Below are positions 14,114-24,639 of a stretch of DNA of 64,000 nt, in pieces (position 1 is the stretch's first letter; each line of letters begins with the position of its first letter). The translations under genes were made by a program, and so were the position numbers. The DNA is taken from positions 11,314,918-11,378,917 of the forward strand of contig NC_051098.1 in NCBI RefSeq assembly GCF_901709675.1, in the 5' to 3' direction. The notes beneath the pieces are model-generated. The model made no database searches. It was not told where the DNA came from and was given only the letters and a program-made list of their open reading frames with translations. The stretch comes from Syngnathus acus (taxonomy: Eukaryota; Chordata; Actinopteri; Syngnathiformes; Syngnathidae).

Positions 14114-14132
14114 GTAAATAAATAAATAAATA
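14074..14132. repeat. (AAAT)n microsatellite
   Basis: Tandem AAAT/AAATA units, with one interruption (AAGT), between dpf1 and zfyve1-like. Confidence 0.95.
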
Positions 14133-14724
14133 TGTTGCCCTGCCAAAATGAAGATGCATTGTGTCCATGCACATAACCTTTTTCTATGAGGTCCTGCACC
14201 CGGCAGCTTTAATTATTCATTAATCAGGAACATTGAGAGGAGGGCAAAATTGATTCCTTCTGACATTCATGATTGAATTAGACTTGGACCTTCTCTAACT
14301 CCCCGCAACTGCACTTTCCTATTACAGTTTTTCTCGGTTGTTTTGGTAAATTTCTCAAGTCAGAATTCAATTGCTCAAAACTATTTATTCAACTTTCATG
14401 CCATTGTCACATCATCATTGCATAAAAAAATAAAGGCCATGCTGTATATGTATTAAGTGTATTGTAAATTTGAATGGCCGCAGAAATATTTGCTTAAGAA
14501 TTGTATTTCCTAATCACAACAACACAAACCATGTATAAACAAGTAGTTATATATTGAAACGAGACAAATGAGCTTCTCGTAATGCAAAGATAAGTTTAGC
14601 ATGTTGCCTTGGTTTCCCACCTCTGATCTATGTGCATTGTGCACGCTGCACAAATGCTCATTAAAGTTATTAATTTTAAATGGCATCGTTGCAATTTGAC
14701 ATTTAAGCCACAAGAGAGCGCACT

Positions 14725-14897
14725 CGGACCACCAACTGAAACGACGTGCTCACGTCATCGTCTGCGTCCACATTGGCTCCTCCCCTTTCAACTCGGAATA
14801 CACGCGCTGTTGTTTTGATTGACACCACGGGATTCAGGGATTCAACTTTTGTTTTACCCTCGCTCGACAAGAACATGTATTAAGTCCCTAAACAACG
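14725..14897 (+). promoter_or_regulatory. zfyve1-like promoter and 5' UTR
   Basis: Upstream of the ATG lie a CRE-like TCACGTCA (14750-14757), an inverted CCAAT box (ATTGG, 14772-14776) followed at once by a CTCCTCCCC Sp-type box, and a short untranslated leader. The gene is divergent from dpf1, with about 1.2 kb between the two starts. Confidence 0.45.
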
Positions 14898-17800
14898 ATG
14901 TCTGAAGTGCTCATGACATCAACGGAGGAAACATCACTGTGTCCAATGCAACTAGACGAGCATCCCGATGGTGTACGAAGCTTCCTGCTGGTGGATGACC
15001 AGGAAAAGCTGCAGGTGAAGTTAGCTAACAATCGCTAACAATTAGCTGCTAAGCTAAGAAACGAAACCATAAACAACTCCGAGCGATGTTGTTAACTACG
15101 TTGTATTGTCAAATACATTCCTCTCGACACTTTTACCCTTTGTGCCAGTCACTGTGTCAAGCTTAACTGTATATTGTTGTGGCTGTTCGTGGAAAGTCTA
15201 AAAACGATTTTGGTTTTCTAAAATTGACACACGTGACTCATCCAGAACCAAACAAACCGTTTGGGGATCATTCTGTTGCTCATCAATGCAGTTCAATGAG
15301 CAGATTGTTTATTCTTTTCATCCATTTATACTTGGCTTTCATGTCATGTTGCCCACTGCTATACATTTTTCTGCACTGGCTTAACCCAAATCCTAACATG
15401 GGCATAGAAAGTATTAGAAAGATAAACAGATCAACATAGATAGACATCTATACAGTACTTGTCAGTCTCAATGGGCCATCTTTTTCCTGTTAAACCTTTT
15501 TTTTAATTAACTGTGATTTGCTGTGTGTCAGATCTAGCTGGAAATAAAAGCTGAAATTTTGATCCCCTTTCTCTTATTTGTCTTTGATATCAAAGCCAAG
15601 TGTTTTAAGTTAACACCAAAAATAAAATAATCGGCTTCACAGTTTCAATAGTTTCAGAAGGGAGTTTATGTGATAGCACTGTTTTCTAGATTTGCATTGA
15701 AACTGCAGCTGAACCGTCCCGGTCCAGTCTAAAACACAATTCCCTGTTTTCCTTCCAGGTCCGCAGTGAGTCCGATTTTGTTGAACGGCTCAACTGTGCG
15801 GATGTGGGTGGTGTCAAAGTACTCTCCATCTTTGGGAACACTGGGGACGGCAAGTCACATACGTTGAACCATATCCTGTTCAATGGCGAGAGTGTGTTTT
15901 TTACATCCAAGTCCCCCAGCTCCTGTACGGTGGGTGTTTGGGCCGCTTATGAGCCATCCCTCAGCCTGGTTGCCCTGGATACCGAGGGTTTGTTGGGAGC
16001 GGGCTTGTTGGGATCAGCTACCAATCAAAACCAGAGAATGAGGCTTCTGCTCAAGGTACATCATTGATTGCTTAATGCATTGTTTTATTTAGTTTGCATT
16101 TGTTTATGTTTGCTACCCCAGTGTAAATTTTGCCATCAAGTTCCTCATCTCCACTCTTCCAGGTCCTGGCAGTGTCAGATATCGTAATCTATCGGACGCG
16201 AGCCGAGCGTCTACACAGCGACATGTTCCAGTTTCTGAGCAGTGCGTCGGGGGCCTATCTGAAACACTTCACCCCTGAGCTTCGGGCCCTGTCAAGCCGC
16301 TGCGGTTTGGATGTTCCCCTCTCATGTCTTGGACCTGCTGTCATTGTCTTTCACGAGACCATACGCACAGAGCCTTTGGGCCGTGGTAAGGATTGTGACG
16401 GAGCGGCCGACACTTTTGCTGATTTGATTCCATCTGATGCAACATGTTCTCATGTGCCGTTAAGATTCAAAGATGGCTGGCAATGGCGATATGCAGCTCC
16501 AAAGGCGGTTTCATGATCTGGGCTTGGGTACCGATGCCTTCAGTTCAGTGCAGTACGTGGGCACCCAAACGGTCACTGCTCCAACCGACTACACCCAACT
16601 GCTGGAGGCTCTCGGACAGCAAGTGCAAAACACTCACACACGTTCGCCCCGCCATCTTGGCATCGTGTTTCGGGCTTTGCAAGTAAGCGGTGCATGTTGG
16701 TGTAATAATACACATCCATTAGACACAAACAGTACTGGAGGTTTGCATGCACGCTCAACAATGTTTTGCTTTTCAATAGGCCCTCAGTGAACGCTTCTGT
16801 GGTGACCTACCAGAGGACAAGCTGAATCTGCACACTTTCTTCCCAGATGAGTACTTCACCTGCTCTGCGGTTTGCCTCAGTTGCAAGTAAGTCAACGTTC
16901 TTAAAGTTCTAAAGTCTACACACCCCATTCAAATGGCAGGCATTTGAGATATTTTAAAAAAAAGAGACCAAGATAAATCACCTCAAAAGATTTCCACCAT
17001 TAAATTCCAGGGTGTCTGTCACCATCATAAAAAAAGGTTTTATCTCCTTATTAGAATCACTTTAATAATCAATATTCCAAACTTTGAGCGTACACAGTGT
17101 GAGGCAAATGGCCCTTGCACGTGCTTGCTTGTAAAATTTCAAATCTGCCGTGTTGCTCTGATCGATGTACTGTTTGGCGTGGGCTCCAGTATTCGCTGCA
17201 AGAATGGAATGAACCATTTGCGAGACAGGGTCCCTCACATGGCAGATGGACTGTGCCAATATGCACACCAGTACAACAACAAAGTCCTTATCTGTAAGGT
17301 ATGATACGCTCCTGACATTGTGACGTAAACAGAATCTTGTTTTGATTCTCCGAGATGGGTTAGATTTGAATCGATATCGTGTCGCCCACCAGAGGTGTTA
17401 TGAAGGTGGAAGAGAAGTGACAGTTGTGCCAAAAACCTCGGCGTCCGCTGACAACCCGTGGTTTGGTCTTGCCAAGTTTGCCTGGTCGGGGTAGGTCTCG
17501 CGCTACATTTCCCACCATCTACTTCTTTTGTGTTGAATGTCCGCTTTGTTTTCGCAGCTACGTGTTGGAGTGTGCCAGCTGTGGCGTCATCTACCGCAGC
17601 AGACAGTACTGGGTAGGAAACCAGGATCCTGAGAGCAGCATCGTGCGTTCTGAGGTCAAACACGTTTGGGAGGGGGTAGGTCATCCATCTGTTGTTTCTT
17701 CACAAGATAAGATTTTAAACGGCCATTTGTACTCCTCCTGTCGTTGGACATTGGCATTTTCTTTCAATGAAACAAATTTACACATTGTCGCCTTCCAGTC

Positions 17801-18838
17801 GGACACTTTCCTCACCAACCACCAAAATGCAGCCCAGAGGGTCCTGGATGGGATGAACTACGTGATCCAATCGGTGTCGGAATACAGCACCGGCCCCACT
17901 AAAGCTGTCACCGCTTGGCTCACTGACCAGGTGGCGCCACCGTACTGGAGACCCAACACGGACATTACAGTAAGTGACAAACGCACAGACTCCAGAGATG
18001 AGAAGTGTTTCATTTTACGATCAAGAAAATAACAATACCCCGTGTGCTCGTTAGGCATGTCACGGCTGTCAAAAAGCCTTTGAGGAGGCCGAGCGCAAGC
18101 ATCACTGTCGGTCATGCGGCGAGGGCTTCTGTCACCTGTGCTCCAGCCACAGGATGCCGGTGCCAGAGAGGGGTTGGGGTAGCAGCCCCGTCAGAGTTTG
18201 TTTGGCCTGCTATCGTCAGGGAGGACCGCACGAAACCAACCATCAGGGTAAGATATAAACTGGTGACCTTTTCACTTTTGGAGGTTCAACCAAAGTTACA
18301 CGAAAGGGGAGCCATTTTTTTGTGTCAGCATTTATTATTGTATGTTTGCACCGCTAAGCTATAAATAGGACCACGAGATGGATTTCCTTTGTCTCTCTTT
18401 TTTTTTTATTAGTGTGTAAAGCAGAGCCCCGTGGTCTCATCGCTCGCAGGGTGGCAGAGGTGGCTCAGTCCACTTTAGACATCTTCAGCACTGCAGTAGA
18501 CTACCCACTCTGTGAGTTTCAAGTCATAATCACAATTCCAACTTCTGCATTTTTCTTGGCACTGTCAAAACTTTAGACCACTATTTTCATTTGGCGTTTT
18601 TGTAGGCATTGTTAAGGATGTGGCTCGACCAGACTACTGGGTCCCGGATCAGGACATCACACAATGCCACCAGTGCTCGAAGGTCTTCACTCCAGTCATG
18701 TCCAAGCACCACTGCAGAGCCTGTGGTCAGGGGGTGTGCGGCCCCTGCTCCACACACATGAAACCCGTACCGTCAAGAGGGTGGGACCACCCGGTGAGAG
18801 TATGCGACAGCTGTGCCGCTTCCACCGATGGTCTCTGA
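14898..18838 (+). CDS. zfyve1: ZFYVE1/DFCP1-like tandem FYVE protein with P-loop domain
   Basis: ZFYVE1 (DFCP1) binds PI3P on ER-derived omegasomes during autophagosome formation and has an ATP-binding domain. Twelve exons: 14898-15014, 15759-16055, 16163-16385, 16465-16682, 16780-16886, 17190-17298, 17393-17490, 17558-17675, 17799-17969, 18055-18247, 18413-18511, 18606-18838. All phases join to a 660-residue protein. It has a P-loop (FGNTGDGKSH) in exon 2, the DTEGLLG motif after it, a conserved middle (PRHLGIVFRAL, FFPDEYFTCS), PTKAVTAWLTDQ, then FYVE 1 (ERKHHCRSCGEGFC) and FYVE 2 (MSKHHCRACGQGVC, ending RVCDSC). Human ZFYVE1 is about 777 residues; this protein starts just before the SFLLVDD segment and lacks the N-terminal Cys/His-rich module. 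A clear promoter sits right upstream, so the short form looks genuine. The position between dpf1 and numbl suggests the ohnolog of human ZFYVE1 rather than its direct orthologue. Confidence 0.93.
16898..17110 (+). mobile_element. Tc1-like miniature element relic in zfyve1-like intron 5
   Basis: The left end reads AAAGTCTACACACCCC..TTCAAATG, followed by a ...GAGACCAAGATAAATCA... stretch. This is the signature I associate with a common fish Tc1/mariner family (SHAKE of 'aaaaagtctacacacccctg'). A better preserved relative lies at 28034-28363. It has no open frame. Confidence 0.55.
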
Positions 18839-20394
18839 AGTACGGCCCTTAAGTCTCCAATCAAACTAAATGACAATCTGATGCCCCAAAGAAGGCTTAA
18901 TTTCAGAGGCTGGCCTGAATGAAGAAAAAAAAAAACCTCTTCCGCCGTCTCCAATTGATTTTGCTCCATGTAGAAGCAAAACTGATCAGAGCTCAGTGGT
19001 TGGCTTTATTGCAGATTTCAGCTGCTCTCAGTTGTCTCTAAAATATCGTGACAATGGCTTGAAGTCCTGCGCCAAGCAACCTGTAGGGGAAAAGTGGAGA
19101 ACAAAAGAACCAGTGGGAGATTTTCACCTACTGCAGTTGTAAGCTCTGTTCCAAACATGGGAATAGAATAACTTCCTATATCTTTTGAGGCTCCAAATAA
19201 TTGGAGGGGATTTTATTGTTTAATTGATTAGACATCTGTCTGACGGGAATGTCCTGGAGGTTAAGTTGACGGATGGAGTTCACTTTGAAGACCAGCGTGA
19301 CTGTGTAGTGTCCGCAAAATGTCGCCTTGCAATAAATGCTTACCCATATGCGCACAGAAGCAATGCCCTTAAAAATGTCTAATTCCTAAATCACATATCA
19401 TTCTTGACCAAGCAGCCACAATGTGGGAAAATAAATGGAGCATTATATTGATAGACATTCCAATGTCTGAAATACTCTTTTGAGCAAGTTGGCCTGCCTC
19501 TCTCTCTCTCAGGCTCATCAAACTGGATCATTAGGTTATGCTGATGGTTAAATTAATTCTTTAGTGTAAGAAATACATAATGTTGGGACTTGCTGTATGT
19601 AGGTTTCTATACCTAACAAAGTGATCTGAAAAGTTTGTGTTTATTGTTGTTTCTTTTAAATAAATGAGGCCAAATTGTCCTCAAAACAATCCTGTGTTTC
19701 TCTCCGTTCTCTCACTCACACTTGTTCATTTTAAATTCCGATTAGAGGTGGTCAACTGGCAGCCTGAAACCACACTGAGTGACCTTGATAAATTGAAACA
19801 AAAAATGTAATGTTTTTTTTTAACACACTCCACTAAAAAAAGATAAACTAAATCTGATCTCGAGGGCGCCCCTTGAATTTAATGCCTCTCGCCTGCTTGG
19901 TCATGGGTGTAATACTTAATAAGTACACACGGGGGCACTAAAAGACGAGAAACATTGTATAGCAATGTAAATAACCATTATAGTAAGGATTTCTTCATAT
20001 GGATTTTTTGTAATGGCCATGTGTAGGAACTTTTTTTTTTTTTAATTGACCATGTATATTTTTTTCTCGTAAAAAAATGACGATGCATCGTAAAGAAATG
20101 ACCATGTATAGTGAGGTTAAAAATAAATAAAAAAGAGCGAGACAACATTGTGTTTTCAGCTGCTATCATTGCTTCAGGAACTGTAATTGATATGTATAGG
20201 AGTGCATTTTGCTGACAGCAGCACTTTTCCAGATGTAATGGATGTTTTTGCTACGTAGCCATGGCAACTGATCAGGCTCTCCTGCCTCTCATGTAGGTTG
20301 GATACTCTATCCACCTGCAAATTCAACATCTTTTTATTAAGATGTTTTTTTTTTTTTTTTAAACTCACCGGGTCATTTTTTACCCACGTATCCA
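18839..20394. other. zfyve1-like 3' UTR and intergenic DNA
   Basis: Candidate polyadenylation signals on the plus strand are CAATAAATG near 19330, AAATAAATG near 19430 and AAATAAATG near 19660. I cannot tell which is used. No further gene is seen before the repeat island. Confidence 0.4.
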
Positions 20395-20473
20395 TCTAAG
20401 GGTTTCAAACTAGGGTTAGGTTTCAAACTAGGGTTTGAAACTAGGGTTAGGGTTACAAACTTGGGTTTCAAAC
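20395..20473. repeat. Telomere-like minisatellite (left flank of the large element)
   Basis: Degenerate units of the type TTTCAAACTAGGGTT(AGGG) occur here and again at 26053-26215. The 5.6 kb element 20474-26052 appears to have split a single array. Confidence 0.75.
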
Positions 20474-21321
20474 TAGTGTTGGCTCGTGATTGAACGATTC
20501 GTTCAAAAGACTGACTCCTTTCAGTGAACGAGAGTGATCGAATCACTTCCTAAGGTGATTCGTTCTTTTTTCAGTTCATATGACTTCAACCAGTAGGTGT
20601 CGGTAATGCGCATTGAAGCTGGTGCCACCTCGCCGTAAAACAAAACGAAGAAGAAAACGACGTAACTTCCCGTTCACGAACGAGTCGTGAATTGCATTTC
20701 CCGTTCGACAACTGAATGGATCTGTGAGTGAACGAATCTGTGAGTGAGTGATTCGCATTTCCAGTTCATCGCGAGAACGGATCAGTGAGGGAACGAATCC
20801 GGACTTTCCCGTTCGCGAACGAGTCAACGAGTGAACTGCCTTCCTTCCCCCCGTGCATCAACGGATCAGTCAGTGAACGTGTTGCGTCTCCCTCCTGGCG
20901 TGAACTATGTAAACCAGAATGTCGATTTACGATTTGCCGAGGAAATAAAGAACCACTCACTGAAACACCACTTCTTTTATGCTCGTTTTCTCCAAGCTAA
21001 CGGCTAACTGTATTGCATGAAGGGATGCGCCGTTATGCAACAACGGGGAGATTATGCTTCTCTTTGGGTAATCTTGATTTTATAACACTTATAGTAGTTT
21101 TTAAATAACGTGTGTGCATATATACGCCTAAATATTGTTATCCAATATATCTACTGCAATTTCACATTAGATTGCTGGTTTGAAATTTACTTTTAATATT
21201 ATTTTTAATAAACATTTATGTTAAAACTTGTCTGGTGTTTTATTCCTTGTTTTTATATTCGCCAATTAAAACATAAAAATCTGACATTTGGTTAACTGCT
21301 TTATATGTGTAGGTACACCTC

Positions 21322-21358
21322 ATGGGTTAGGGTTAGGGTTAACCCTAACCCTAACCTC
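21322..21358. repeat. Head-to-head telomeric palindrome
   Basis: Three GGGTTA units run directly into their reverse complement (TAACCC units), flanked by CTCAT / TCATG. The orientation, TTAGGG then CCCTAA, is that of fused telomere ends, but with only about three repeats per side and inside a mobile element. Confidence 0.9.
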
Positions 21359-21442
21359 ATGGACACTTCAATAGTTACACTACACGAGGTAAAAAAAAAA
21401 AAGAATAAAGGGTTAATTGCACAACAAAAGCACATCTAGGCA

Positions 21443-21520
21443 TAGTCTCGCACTTGGGATCGAACCAAGTTCTTACCGAGCATGAGCCCGAGTCACTAAC
21501 CACTCTGCTATTTCGACCAG
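21443..21520 (-). repeat. tRNA-like segment (tRNA-derived pseudogene or SINE head)
   Basis: On the minus strand there is a good A box (TAGCAGAGTGG) and B box (GGTTCGATCCC). The T arm pairs perfectly (CTTGG / CCAAG) and the D-arm GAGTGGTTAGTGAC resembles Ser/Leu tRNAs. The presumed acceptor strands do not pair well, so it is not likely a working tRNA gene. It lies inside the hAT-like element, just upstream of the 235-bp array. Confidence 0.55.
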
Positions 21521-21599
21521 GAGCCTACACGTGCTTGCACGGTTTTGTACTGGTGATGTGCATTCCAGTTCTCGAACAATCTCTAGAATTGGTTGTGTG

Positions 21600-22850
21600 T
21601 GTTTAACGAGGGTAACTTGGAAAACATATTGGAACGCGGCCCCGAGGACTAGAGTTTGACACCTGTGACCTTTGACCATGATATTTCCCTAATAAAGTGG
21701 CCTGTTATTAGGTACACTTGAAAATGGCGGTGTACCTAATGGAGTGTCCGTGTGATTCCCTCGTTAAGTGCACCTGCGTGAAAAGTTTTAGCTCTTGCAG
21801 AACGTGAAAGGAGCTAAAACTTTTCACGCAGGTGCGCTTAACGAGGGTCACTTGGAAAACATGTTGGAACGCGGCCCCGAGGACTAGAGCTCGACACCTG
21901 TGACCTTTGACCATGATGTTTCCCTAATAAAGTGGCCTGTTATTAGGTACACTTGAAAATGGCGGTGTACCTAACGGAGTGTCCGTGTGATTCCCTCGTT
22001 AAGTGCACCTGCGTGAAAAGTTTTAGCTCTTGCAGAACGTGAAAGGAGCTAAAACTTTTCACGCAGGTGCGCTTAACGAGGGACACTTGGAAAACATGTT
22101 GGAACGCGGCCCCGAGGACTAGAGCTTGACACCTGTGACCTTTGACCATGATATTTCCCTAATAAAGTGGCCTGTTATTAGGTACACTTGAAAATGGCGG
22201 TGTACCTAATGGAGTGTCCGTGTGATTCCCTCGTTAAGTGCACCTGCGTGAAAAGTTTTAGCTCTTGCAGAACGTGAAAGGAGCTAAAACTTTTCACGCA
22301 GGTGCGCTTAACGAGGGTCACTTGGAAAACATGTTGGAACGCGGCCCCGAAGACTAGAGCTTGACACCTGTGACCTTTGACCATGATATTTCCCTAATAA
22401 AGTGGCCTGTTATTAGGTACACTTGAAAATGGCGGTGTACCTAATGGAGTGTCCGTGTGATTCCCTCGTTAAGTGCACCTGCGTGAAAAGTTTTAGCTCT
22501 TGCAGAACGTGAAAGGAGCTAAAACTTTTCACGCAGGTGCGCTTAACGAGGGACACTTGGAAAACATGTTGGAACGCGGCCCCGAGGACTAGAGCTCGAC
22601 ACCTGTGACCTTTGACCATGATGTTTCCTAATAAAGTGGCCTGTTATTAGGTACACTTGAAAATGGCGGTGTACCTAATGGAGTGTCTGTGTGATTCCCT
22701 CGTTAAGTGCACCTGCGTGAAAAGTTTTAGCTCCTGCAGAACGTGAAAGGAGCTAAAACTTTTCACGCAGGTGCGCTTAACGAGGGTCACTTGGAAAACA
22801 TGTTGGAACGCAGCCCTTCGAGGACTGGAGGTCGGCACCCCTGGTTTAAG
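21600..22850. repeat. 235-bp tandem satellite with one 37-bp-stem hairpin per unit
   Basis: The period is 235 bp: identical landmarks start at 21708, 21943, 22178 and 22413, and the fifth at 22647 (234). Each unit holds a short inverted repeat (TTAGGTACAC ... GTGTACCTAA, first at 21708-21739) and a long hairpin, first at 21758-21847: a 37-nt arm beginning CCCTCGTTAAGTG, a 16-nt loop, and a right arm ending CGCTTAACGAGGG. The arms differ at a single base, which would pair as G:U in RNA. The hairpins recur at about 21993, 22228, 22463 and 22697. A partial leading unit (21600-21680) lacks the hairpin. Units differ by only a few bases, so amplification or homogenisation is recent. Confidence 0.92.
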
Positions 22851-22854
22851 TGAA

Positions 22855-23280
22855 AAGTGCCACACCCGCCCTCACCCCCACTTTCTGATTGGCTGTTTGA
22901 TCCGTGACGTCACTTGGACACTCCATTAGGTACACCGCCATTTTCAAGTGTACCTAACAACAGGCCAGTTCATTAGGGAAAAATCATGGCCAAAGCTTAA
23001 CTGAAAATGAAAAGGTCCACACCCGCCCTCACCCTCACTTTCTGATTGGCTGTTTGATCCGTGACGTCACTTGGACACTCCATTAGGTACACCGCCATTT
23101 TCAAGTGTACCTAATAACAGGCCAGTTCATTAGGGAAAAATCATGGCCAAAGCTGAACTGAAAGTGAAAAGTGCCACACCCGCCCTCACCCCCACCTCCT
23201 GATTGGCTGGTTGATCTGTGACGTCACACAGACACTACATTAGGTACACCACCATTTTCAGGTGTACCTCATAACTTTAT
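22855..23280. repeat. 157-bp tandem repeat (2.7 copies) with CCAAT and CRE pairs
   Basis: CACACCCGCCCTCACCC starts each copy (about 22861, 23018, 23175). Every copy has GATTGGCTG (inverted CCAAT) and, 12 nt on, the perfect CRE palindrome TGACGTCA (22905-22912, 23062-23069, 23219-23226). Each copy ends with the reverse complement of the TTAGGTACAC...GTGTACCTAA block of the neighbouring 235-bp array, so the two arrays face each other. Confidence 0.88.
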
Positions 23281-23389
23281 GCATTTTTTGTACGTGTCAA
23301 GAATGTGTATTTGACTACTTGCTCTTTATTTTGGGGAACACCAACACATATTACACAACGTAAAACACATATACATATTGTCATATAAA

Positions 23390-23735
23390 GCAGTTAACCA
23401 AATGTCAAATTTTTGTTTTCATGCCCAAAAAATAAAAACAAGGAATAAAACACCAGACAAGTTTTAACGGGTTTTTAATGTTTATTAAAATAATAATAAT
23501 AATAAAAGTAAATTTCAAACCAGCAATCTAATGTGAAATTGCAGTAGATATACATACACATATTGTCATATAAAGCAGTTAACCAAATGTCTGATTTTTA
23601 TGTTTTAATTGGCGATTATAAAAACAAGGAATAAAACACCAGACAAGTTTTAACATAAATGTTTATTAAAAATATTAAAAGTACATTTCAAACCAGCAAT
23701 CCAATGTGAAATTGGAGTAGATATATTGGAAACAA
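23390..23735. repeat. Tandem ~170-bp duplication inside inner arm
   Basis: The block CATATAAAGCAGTTAACC ... AATGTGAAATTG(C/G)AGTAGATATA occurs twice in a row. Its reverse complement occurs once in the left arm (about 21150-21310), which marks this as part of the inner inverted arm. Confidence 0.75.
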
Positions 23736-24549
23736 TATTTAGGCGTATACTTAGGCATACACGTTATTTAAAAACTACTATAAGTGTTATAAAATCAAGA
23801 TTACCCAAAGAGAAGCATAATCTCCCCGTTGTTTCATAACATCCCTTCATGCAATAAAGTTAGCCGTTAGCTTGGAGAAAACGCGCATAAAAGAAGTGAT
23901 GTTTCAGTGAGTGGTTCTTTCTTTACTTTGGCAAATCGTAAATCGACATTCTGGCTTACATAGTTCGCGCCAGGAGGGAGACGCAACACGTTCACTGACT
24001 GATCCGTTGATGCACGGGAAGAAAGACAGTTCACCCATTAACTCGTTAGCGAACGGGAAAGTCAGGATTCATTCCCTCACTGATCCGTTCTCGCGATGAA
24101 CTGGAAATGCGAATCATTCGTTCACTCACAGATCCATTCAGTTGTCGAACGGGAAATGCAATTCACGACTCGTTCGTGAACGGGAAGTGACGTCGTTTTC
24201 TTCTTCCTTTTGTTTTACAGCGAGGTGGCACCAGCTTCTATGAGCATTACTGACACCTACTGGTTGAAGAGTTTTCTTCATATCTTTCCCAAAGCCGAGG
24301 AAGAACCGAGAGAAATGCTTTCGCTGGGTAGAAGCTTGTAAACGGCAGGGATTTACAGTACCTGTCACCAAAGACACATATATACATATATATATATATC
24401 ATTGACAATTATTCTCAAAGCATCCCCTGATCTTAAGCTCCCAAGAGAGCAAGGAAAAACTAAAAAAAAAACTACTAAAAGAAAGAAATAGTCGGATCAT
24501 TTTATTTCATCGTATTTATATATTTATCATAGATGTATTATTTATTCAT

Positions 24550-24621
24550 ATAAAGGCCGGTCCGCGAAAATATTTCTGACACGTAACCGGTCCATGGCGC
24601 AAAAAAGGTTGGGGACCACTG
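24550..24621 (-). mobile_element. hAT terminal fragment
   Basis: The minus strand starts CAGTGGTCCCCAACC and continues to an ACCGG..CGGACCGG segment, which is the end sequence of a widespread hAT (Tip100-type) family as I remember it. It is nested within the larger element. Confidence 0.5.
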
Positions 24622-24639
24622 ATCTGTACTGTTCGCTTG

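Noticed and set aside
21322-21358. Proof of a chromosome fusion point
   Set aside because: Only about three repeats per side, and the site lies within a mobile element, so fusion is only one of several explanations.
21680-22850. CRISPR-like array
   Set aside because: Units are long, contiguous satellites without unique spacers, in a vertebrate genome.
21708-22865. Five repeated 68-72-codon minus-strand frames as a gene family
   Set aside because: They arise from the 235-bp tandem repeat and run through its hairpin; no signal of coding selection.
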